From an uncultured Ruminococcus sp. (GTDB taxonomy: Bacteria > Bacillota > Clostridia > Oscillospirales > Ruminococcaceae), in assembly GCA_937898375.1 (NCBI GenBank), contig CALEJX010000408.1:1-6496 (forward strand): a stretch of DNA of 6,496 nt, given 5' to 3'. Under the pieces are notes generated by a model. It was given only the letters and a program-made list of their open reading frames with translations, did not search any database and was not told where the DNA came from. Made by a program: the position numbers and the translations under genes. Shown piece by piece: positions 1 through 4,727 of this stretch; positions within the stretch are counted from its first letter, which is position 1; the number at the start of each line of letters is the position of its first letter.

Positions 1-1393
1 CAGCCTTTATCGTGAAATCCTCGCCAAGCTGTTTTACAACTGTGTTGTATTCAAGTCCCACAACGTTAGGCATTATAGCGCCGTAGCCGTATTCAGATTG
101 GCTCTCAACGTCCGTCACCTTTGGTGTAGCAACTGTGGTACTGTAAACGAACACCTCGCTGTCCACTGTATCAGCGTCATCAGCAGAGATGACCTTATTC
201 ACAGAAGAGTTATTGTCACTGTCCGACGGACCGGAGAACAGCTCATACAGCAGAAAAACTGAAAGCAGAAGCACTATCACAAGCACTGTCCAGCCTATGA
301 TAGTAGCCGTTTTGTTCTTAGGCTTTTCTTCTTCACTAGCCTGCTGTGGCGTTTGTCTTGACTGCGTTCTCTGTCTTGGAACATGCTGTATAGGTATAGT
401 CTGAGTTGAGCCCTTAGGGTGTTCCATATGCGTTGTGTGCTGCTCAAAGAGAGCAGTGACAAGCTCTGAAACTGTCTGTATCCTTTCCTCCCCACGAACT
501 CTCATTGCCCTTGAAAGCACTCGTGAGATATGCTGTGGTATTCTAGGATTTACCCTGCAAGCTTCAACCATTGTGTCATTCTTGGTACGGGTATAAGCGT
601 CCAGCGGCATACAACCTGTGAGTATCCTATAAAGCACTGCGGCAAGGGCATAAACGTCCGTCCATGTGCCCTGCCATTCAAGTGAAGAATACTGCTCAGG
701 TGCAGTGTAGCCTGAATAAAACTCAGGTGAAAGCCCTGTGTTGGACGTTCTGATAGAGCTTATGCAGAAACCTGTGAGCTTAAGCTCACAATCAGTTGTA
801 ACTATGATATTTTCAGGAGAGATTCCCCTGTGTATGATACCTGCATTATGTACAATGCTCAGCGTTGTAAACAGCGGCACGAACAGCTTTTTGACCTGTT
901 CCCATGTGAGAAAGCCTGTGTTTGCCTGCAAAAACTTTTTCAGTGACACACCCTCCACATACTCCAGTATGACATAGGTTGTGTTGTTTTCACAGAACAT
1001 ATCCTTTGCCGTGGCAATATGCTGAAGATTTCTCATGCGTGAAAGAACCTTGTTCATATCTGCAAACTCAGACATGAAAGTCTTATACTTAGCCAAACAA
1101 TCAGGGTTTACCACAAGCTTCTGGCTCTCGCTGTCCCTTTCACAAAGGGTGTCAGGCATATATTCTCTTGCCACACACTTGCACTTGCCCACCATGTCGT
1201 AGCAAATGTAAGACGCACCCTCGCCGTTGTACGAGAGCATTTTTCCTATTATATATCTGTTGTCAAGCACCGTTCTCGGTGCAAGATAAGCCTGTAAATG
1301 CGGGATATCGTCGGTATAGCTGCAATAATGACAGCGGCCGTCAGAACCAAGCTCGTTCATACAGCCCATACATAATTTGGTACTAGGATCCAT
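1..1393 (-). CDS. Zinc-ribbon PASTA pseudokinase, membrane-bound (3' end outside window)
   Basis: An open frame of 464 codons starts at ATG 1393-1391 and runs off the window edge without a stop. The start is set by an AGGAGG ribosome binding site at 1400-1405, six bases upstream. Domains in order: a zinc ribbon with Cys8, Cys11, Cys21 and Cys24; a Ser/Thr protein-kinase fold at about 45-318; a Gln/Thr-rich linker; one transmembrane helix at about 363-385; an acidic Ser/Thr-rich stretch; and from about 440 the beginning of a PASTA domain (MPNVVG motif). Structural kinase landmarks are kept: Glu109 (probable helix C), Asn195, the APE at 231-233, Asp246 of helix F, and Arg304. Catalytic ones are lost: the VAIK lysine is Arg76, HRD is HRG (188-190), DFG is GFC (208-210), and the glycine loop has Ser54 and Asn56. 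PASTA domains of bacterial kinases bind peptidoglycan or beta-lactams. The inferred role is a non-catalytic cell-wall sensor or scaffold. Kinase fold and topology are confident; loss of activity is inferred from the residues. Confidence 0.9.
   Translation of the reverse strand, partial: MDPSTKLCMGCMNELGSDGRCHYCSYTDDIPHLQAYLAPRTVLDNRYIIGKMLSYNGEGASYICYDMVGKCKCVAREYMPDTLCERDSESQKLVVNPDCLAKYKTFMSEFADMNKVLSRMRNLQHIATAKDMFCENNTTYVILEYVEGVSLKKFLQANTGFLTWEQVKKLFVPLFTTLSIVHNAGIIHRGISPENIIVTTDCELKLTGFCISSIRTSNTGLSPEFYSGYTAPEQYSSLEWQGTWTDVYALAAVLYRILTGCMPLDAYTRTKNDTMVEACRVNPRIPQHISRVLSRAMRVRGEERIQTVSELVTALFEQHTTHMEHPKGSTQTIPIQHVPRQRTQSRQTPQQASEEEKPKNKTATIIGWTVLVIVLLLSVFLLYELFSGPSDSDNNSSVNKVISADDADTVDSEVFVYSTTVATPKVTDVESQSEYGYGAIMPNVVGLEYNTVVKQLGEDFTIKA
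773..790. repeat. 18-bp perfect palindrome inside the pseudokinase gene
   Basis: TGTGAGCTTAAGCTCACA is its own reverse complement over 18 bases with no spacer. It encodes residues 202-207, the strand just before the degenerate DFG position. Function is unknown. It could be a regulator or nuclease target, the product of a template-switch mutation, or coincidence. Confidence 0.6.
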
Positions 1394-1404
1394 ACCGAAC
1401 CTCC

Positions 1405-1417
1405 TTTTTGCGTTATT
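1405..1417. repeat. Downstream copy of a TTTTTGCGTWATT direct repeat
   Basis: These 13 bases match 1459-1471 with one mismatch (T1414 against A1468). The repeat distance is 54 bp, about five helical turns. This copy lies between the predicted transcription start of the pseudokinase gene and its ribosome binding site, and contains the half-site TTGCGTTA (1408-1415). It may be a secondary operator. The alternative is chance similarity, since the T-run at its left end is partly the complement of the A-rich Shine-Dalgarno region. Confidence 0.4.
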
Positions 1418-1426
1418 CATCACTTT

Positions 1427-1455
1427 ATATTAGCAACAAACAGCACATAAGTCAA
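1427..1455 (-). promoter_or_regulatory. SigmaA-type promoter of the pseudokinase gene
   Basis: Read on the minus strand, TTGACT (1455-1450) is followed by a 17-base spacer and TAATAT (1432-1427). A TG dinucleotide one base upstream of the -10 makes it an extended -10 promoter. An A-tract (1463-1457) almost touches the -35 and resembles an UP element. The predicted start of transcription is near 1420, giving a leader of about 27 nt that carries the ribosome binding site. The gene can therefore be transcribed independently of the zinc-ribbon gene upstream. Confidence 0.8.
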
Positions 1456-1461
1456 GTTTTT

Positions 1462-1486
1462 TTGCGTAATTGTAGAATTTACGCAA
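1462..1486. promoter_or_regulatory. Inverted repeat upstream of the pseudokinase promoter (operator candidate)
   Basis: TTGCGTAA (1462-1469) and TTACGCAA (1479-1486) are perfect 8-bp arms separated by 9 bases. The centre at 1474 lies about 54 bp upstream of the predicted transcription start, immediately outside the -35 and its A-tract. On neither strand is the hairpin followed directly by a T-run: on the minus strand an A-run follows. A regulator-binding site is therefore favoured over an intrinsic terminator, although it could contribute weakly to ending transcription of the zinc-ribbon gene. The cognate protein is unknown. Confidence 0.5.
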
Positions 1487-1533
1487 CAATTTGTATTCTT
1501 TTTGTAACATTATGTTTCTTTTGAAAACATATT

Positions 1534-2316
1534 TTACAGATATTCGGGATAAATAAGCGTAGAAGTATAATAGAGATACTTATTATCCGTATCGAACGTC
1601 ACATTAAGCACAACAGGCTGATTATCGCCTGCGTCATTTTCATACCAATAGCGGTATATATAATTTTTAGTGTCTTTTGACCAAACAATGCCGTAATATT
1701 CAAGGTCTACGGCATCCGACAAGCTATTCCACTTTGCGCCTTGTTCGTACTTGTCAAGGTTGATAGCTTTACTCTTTTTCTCGCCGTTTGCATTGTTTTT
1801 CAGCACCTTGAAGTTGGAATATTTGACCGTCTGTATGCGTTCTTTATCATCAACAGTAACGAGCGCCGCCCACTCAGGATAATTTATGCCGTCAACAGTA
1901 ACGCTGTCGTCAGACTCCATGATATAATCGAAATTCAGAGCATTGTTCACGCCCTGAAAAGCCGACTCGTCCTTAAAGTGCATATCAAGCTTTTTCTGTG
2001 CCTTTGCAACATCAACGCCAATATATTCAGAAATGCTCTCGGCCGTGTTCTCGCCCTTGCCGCTCATAACATTCACAACAATAAGAATTATAAGCACAAT
2101 AAGAAGCACCACTGCCACAGTTATAAGGATAAATTTCAGCTTGCCCTCAGAAAGCTTTGGCTTTTTCTCATTTATTATCTCTCCGCTCAGCGGTTTATCC
2201 TGCTTTCTGAAACGCTTCATAATAGACGTATTTTTGTCAGGTCTTAATCTTGTGTCACAGTTAGGACAGAAAATATCATCATCGTCAACGGGTTTATGGC
2301 ATTTAGGACACTCCAT
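1534..2316 (-). CDS. Zinc-ribbon single-pass membrane protein of unknown function
   Basis: This is a complete 260-residue protein. Translation is placed at ATG 2316-2314 because an AGGGAG ribosome binding site lies eight bases upstream and the resulting protein begins exactly at the zinc ribbon. That ribbon has Cys3, Cys6, Cys17 and Cys20 in two CPxC knuckles, a family usually found at the cytoplasmic N-terminus of Firmicutes membrane or regulatory proteins. A basic linker (about 25-60) precedes one strongly hydrophobic transmembrane helix at about 61-84. With the zinc ribbon inside, the remaining 175 or so residues lie outside the cell. They are rich in Asp, Lys, Tyr and Asn, and I do not recognise a family. 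A short stretch after the membrane (about 95-110, containing YIGVDVAKAQKKL) faintly resembles the start of a PASTA repeat, but the rest does not follow that pattern. The gene has its own promoter and precedes a pseudokinase with the same inside-zinc, outside-sensor layout. A partner role is inferred from position only. Confidence 0.88.
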   Translation of the reverse strand: MECPKCHKPVDDDDIFCPNCDTRLRPDKNTSIMKRFRKQDKPLSGEIINEKKPKLSEGKLKFILITVAVVLLIVLIILIVVNVMSGKGENTAESISEYIGVDVAKAQKKLDMHFKDESAFQGVNNALNFDYIMESDDSVTVDGINYPEWAALVTVDDKERIQTVKYSNFKVLKNNANGEKKSKAINLDKYEQGAKWNSLSDAVDLEYYGIVWSKDTKNYIYRYWYENDAGDNQPVVLNVTFDTDNKYLYYTSTLIYPEYL

Positions 2317-2324
2317 AAAAACAA

Positions 2325-2330
2325 CTCCCT
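2325..2330 (-). promoter_or_regulatory. Ribosome binding site deciding the zinc-ribbon gene start
   Basis: On the minus strand this reads AGGGAG, preceded by an A-run, and lies eight bases before ATG 2316. It supports that codon over an in-frame upstream ATG at 2355, which sits inside the palindromic leader only a few bases after the predicted transcription start and has no ribosome binding site that could be transcribed. Confidence 0.75.
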
Positions 2331-2342
2331 TTTTGCAATATC

Positions 2343-2356
2343 TGTGCATTTGCACA
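2343..2356. repeat. Palindrome in the leader of the zinc-ribbon gene
   Basis: TGTGCA and TGCACA are perfect 6-bp arms around a 2-base centre. The site begins about 7 bases downstream of the predicted transcription start. It is short and dyad-symmetric, as expected for an operator bound by a dimeric repressor. As RNA it could form only a small 5-bp hairpin. No regulator is identified. Confidence 0.4.
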
Positions 2357-2369
2357 CTTTTTCAAGATA

Positions 2370-2398
2370 AGTATACCATAATCTCTGTAAAAAGTCAA
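2370..2398 (-). promoter_or_regulatory. Strong sigmaA promoter of the zinc-ribbon gene
   Basis: On the minus strand TTGACT (2398-2393), a 17-base spacer and TATACT (2375-2370) each differ from the vegetative consensus by one base. A TG one base before the -10 gives an extended -10. Transcription should start near 2363, leaving a leader of about 47 nt. The -35 begins seven bases beyond the T-run of the upstream operon's terminator, so the two transcription units are packed tightly but separated. Confidence 0.87.
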
Positions 2399-2404
2399 CA
2401 AACG

Positions 2405-2435
2405 CAAAAACAGCGGACAGAAACCTATCCGCTGT
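2405..2435 (-). terminator. Intrinsic terminator of the topoisomerase operon
   Basis: On the minus strand ACAGCGGA (2435-2428) pairs perfectly with TCCGCTGT (2417-2410) around a 10-base loop, followed by a T-run (TTTTTG through 2405). The stem starts 12 nt after the TGA of the cleavage-subunit gene, the usual spacing for a rho-independent terminator. On the plus strand the hairpin lacks a T-run, so it acts on the minus strand. Confidence 0.88.
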
Positions 2436-2447
2436 AAATAACATATA

Positions 2448-4685
2448 TCAGAAGTGCATTTGGTCAGGGTCTTCTATATCCTTTGCAAAACAGCCTGCAA
2501 CAGGTATCGTTTTGCTGCGGTATTTTGAAAGGCCTGCTGCGGTCTCCTCGTCAACGATAAACGCCTTGTCAACGACCGCATTCTTTGCTTTAAGGGTCAT
2601 GACCTGAACGCCTATAGTATCTCTTGTAGACTTAGGCATAAGAAGTGCCGTATCGAATATCATCGCTCTGCCATTCGTTGTGCGGAGCATTATCTCAGCG
2701 TTATCCTGCACAAAGAACATTCCCACAAGCTTTGCCTTTGCAGAATATGCGTTGGCAAGCTTCTTTCTGTTAGTCTTTGTTTCATAGGCGTTGAGAGGCA
2801 CTTTCGCTACCTTGCCGTTTTCAAAACAGAATATCATATATCCCGAATAATCCACAGTATTTACCATTGATACCACGCTCTCGCCGTCGTCAAAACCAAG
2901 CTTCGCAGGGATATAGTCGCCAAGAGCGCTTGCCTTTGTGTCAGCAAACTGCGATACCTTTGTCTTATATACAGCCGCCTTGTCAGAGAAGAACAGAAGC
3001 TCCGTCTTGTTGGTGCTCTCCATTTCCTGAAGCGGACCGTCTCCCTCTTTATACTTCTGCTCGCTTGCCATTCTCAATGACTGCGGAGTACACTTCTTGA
3101 AGTAACCGCTCTGAGACAAGAACAGCTTGCAGGCGTAGTCAGGGATATCATCCTCTATGTCTATCTCCTCGATATCAGTCTTATAATAGAACTGAGTTTT
3201 TCTTGGCTGACCATATTTCTTTGAAACTTCCTTAAGCTCAGAAATGATAATGTTCTTTATCTTTCTGTCGCTGCCAAGGATATCTTCAAGCTCTGCGATA
3301 GCCTTTTCAAGATCCTCGGTTTCGGCAGTTCTTTTGAGGATATACTCACGGTTAAGGTGTCTCAGCTTTATTTCAGCCACATAATCAGCCTGTATCTCGT
3401 CAATGCCGAAGCCTATCATCAAGTTAGGAACGACCTCCGTTTCTTCCTCGGTTTCTCTGATTATCTTTATAGCCTTGTCAATATCGAGAAGTATTTTTCC
3501 AAGGCCTTTCAGCAGATGAAGCTTGTCCTTCTTCTTAGCAAGGTCAAAGCTTGTCCTGCGGCGAACGCAATCCATTCTGAACGCTACCCACTCTTTGAGA
3601 ATGTCATAAACGCCCATTATTCTTGGATAGCCGTGAACAAGTATATAGAAATTGCATGAATAGGAGTCTTGAAGCGGCGTCAGCTTATAAAGCTTTTGCA
3701 TAAGCTTGTCAGGATCAACACCCTTTTTGATATCTATACCGATTTTCAGACCATTGATATCCGTTTCATCACGGATATATGATATCTCTCTTATCTTGCC
3801 TGCCTTAACGAGAGCGATTATCTTCTCGATTATCGCTTCAACAGTGGTGGTAGCAGGTATTTCAACTATCTCAAGACACCTTGACTCCTTGTCATACTGA
3901 TACTTTGCTCTAAGCTTTACGGAGCCTTTTCCTGTGCGGTATATCTTATCAAGCTCTTCCTCATCATAAAGCAGTGACGCACCGCCCGGGAAGTCAGGGC
4001 CTTTAAGTGTTTCAAGAGCGTTGAAATCAGGATTTTTCATAAGACCTATAGTTGTCTCGCAGACTTCGCTAAGATTGAACGGACAAACTGATGAAGCCAT
4101 AGAAACGCCGATACCAACGTTGGCATTAACAAGTATGGATGGGTAAGTAGCAGGAAGCAAGGTTGGCTCTGTGGTGGTGTTATCATAGTTAGGAACAAAG
4201 TCCACAGTGTCCTTATCTATATCTCCGAAAAGCTCCTGACAGATAGGCATGAGCTTTGCTTCTGTATATCGTGAAGCAGCATATGCCATATCTCTTGAAT
4301 AAGCCTTACCAAAGTTACCCTTACTCATTACATATGGGTGCAAAAGCGCTTCATTGCCCTGTGAAAGTCTTACCATGGTTTCATATATAGCGCCGTCGCC
4401 GTGAGGGTTGAGCCTCATGGTCGCACCAACTATATTGGCAGACTTTGTGAGCTTGCCGTTTAAAAGTCCCATTTTATACATGGTATAAAGCAGTTTTCTG
4501 TGTGAAGGCTTAAAGCCGTCTATCTCAGGGAACGCTCTTGAAACAAGAACGCTCATGGCATATGGCATATAGTTCTTTTCAAGGGACATTGTTATCTTTT
4601 CGTCTGCAACAAGTCCTGCACCCTCGATATATGCGTTATTATTTGGTTTAGCAGTCTTTTTAGGCTCTGCCTTTTTTCTTGCCAT
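2448..4685 (-). CDS. parC: Type IIA DNA topoisomerase cleavage subunit (ParC/GyrA-like)
   Basis: This complete 745-residue protein cuts and rejoins both DNA strands in an A2B2 complex with the ATPase subunit encoded just upstream. The winged-helix/tower core spans about 30-500. The catalytic pair is Arg139-Tyr140 (motif SRYTEAKL), and the DNA-intercalating isoleucine is Ile192, at the same spacing from the tyrosine (52) as in E. coli GyrA. A probable coiled-coil arm lies at about 450-490, followed by YGQPRKT. The C-terminal region (about 515-745) holds only a few beta-pinwheel-like repeats and no QRRGGKG GyrA box, so decatenation or relaxation (topoisomerase IV-like) is more likely than gyrase supercoiling. 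Unusual: the near-invariant DVRDGLKP is EIDGFKP, one residue short and lacking the Arg; HPHGDS is NPHGDG. The start has a GAAAGGA binding site eight bases upstream. From memory, similar variants occur widely in Clostridia. The symbol is tentative; type IIA subunit A is certain. Confidence 0.93.
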   Translation of the reverse strand: MARKKAEPKKTAKPNNNAYIEGAGLVADEKITMSLEKNYMPYAMSVLVSRAFPEIDGFKPSHRKLLYTMYKMGLLNGKLTKSANIVGATMRLNPHGDGAIYETMVRLSQGNEALLHPYVMSKGNFGKAYSRDMAYAASRYTEAKLMPICQELFGDIDKDTVDFVPNYDNTTTEPTLLPATYPSILVNANVGIGVSMASSVCPFNLSEVCETTIGLMKNPDFNALETLKGPDFPGGASLLYDEEELDKIYRTGKGSVKLRAKYQYDKESRCLEIVEIPATTTVEAIIEKIIALVKAGKIREISYIRDETDINGLKIGIDIKKGVDPDKLMQKLYKLTPLQDSYSCNFYILVHGYPRIMGVYDILKEWVAFRMDCVRRRTSFDLAKKKDKLHLLKGLGKILLDIDKAIKIIRETEEETEVVPNLMIGFGIDEIQADYVAEIKLRHLNREYILKRTAETEDLEKAIAELEDILGSDRKIKNIIISELKEVSKKYGQPRKTQFYYKTDIEEIDIEDDIPDYACKLFLSQSGYFKKCTPQSLRMASEQKYKEGDGPLQEMESTNKTELLFFSDKAAVYKTKVSQFADTKASALGDYIPAKLGFDDGESVVSMVNTVDYSGYMIFCFENGKVAKVPLNAYETKTNRKKLANAYSAKAKLVGMFFVQDNAEIMLRTTNGRAMIFDTALLMPKSTRDTIGVQVMTLKAKNAVVDKAFIVDEETAAGLSKYRSKTIPVAGCFAKDIEDPDQMHF

Positions 4686-4693
4686 AAAATCTA

Positions 4694-4700
4694 TCCTTTC
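4694..4700 (-). promoter_or_regulatory. Ribosome binding site of the cleavage-subunit gene
   Basis: On the minus strand GAAAGGA lies eight bases before ATG 4685, inside the 42-bp gap that follows the stop of the ATPase-subunit gene. No promoter or terminator is seen in this gap, so the two genes are read as one operon with separate translation starts. Confidence 0.7.
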
Positions 4701-4727
4701 TGCGCCGAATATCTTTTCAGCTGCAAA

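Noticed and set aside
295..495. A 66-residue minus-strand open frame
   Set aside because: It overlaps the pseudokinase gene in another frame. The pseudokinase frame encodes the late kinase motifs and the linker here.
1511..1531. AT-rich hairpin after the zinc-ribbon gene as its terminator
   Set aside because: The 7-bp stem is nearly all A/T and no T-run follows on the minus strand, so it does not qualify as an intrinsic terminator.
1741..2247. A 168-residue plus-strand open frame
   Set aside because: It lies entirely antisense to the zinc-ribbon gene, has no recognisable domain, and the opposite strand has a promoter, ribosome binding site and clear motifs.
2317..2355. An upstream in-frame ATG giving a 273-residue zinc-ribbon protein
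   Set aside because: It adds 13 residues unlike the family, lies about 8 bases from the predicted transcription start and has no ribosome binding site. ATG 2316 has a good one.
2244..2444. A 66-residue minus-strand open frame spanning the terminator and promoter
   Set aside because: It would begin inside the terminator region and overlap the zinc ribbon in a different frame. No ribosome binding site or family is seen.
3757..3778. Inverted repeat ATATCCGT/ACGGATAT with a 6-base loop inside the cleavage-subunit gene
   Set aside because: An 8-bp hairpin of this kind is expected about once by chance in a window this size, and it lies in conserved coding sequence with no T-run or promoter nearby.
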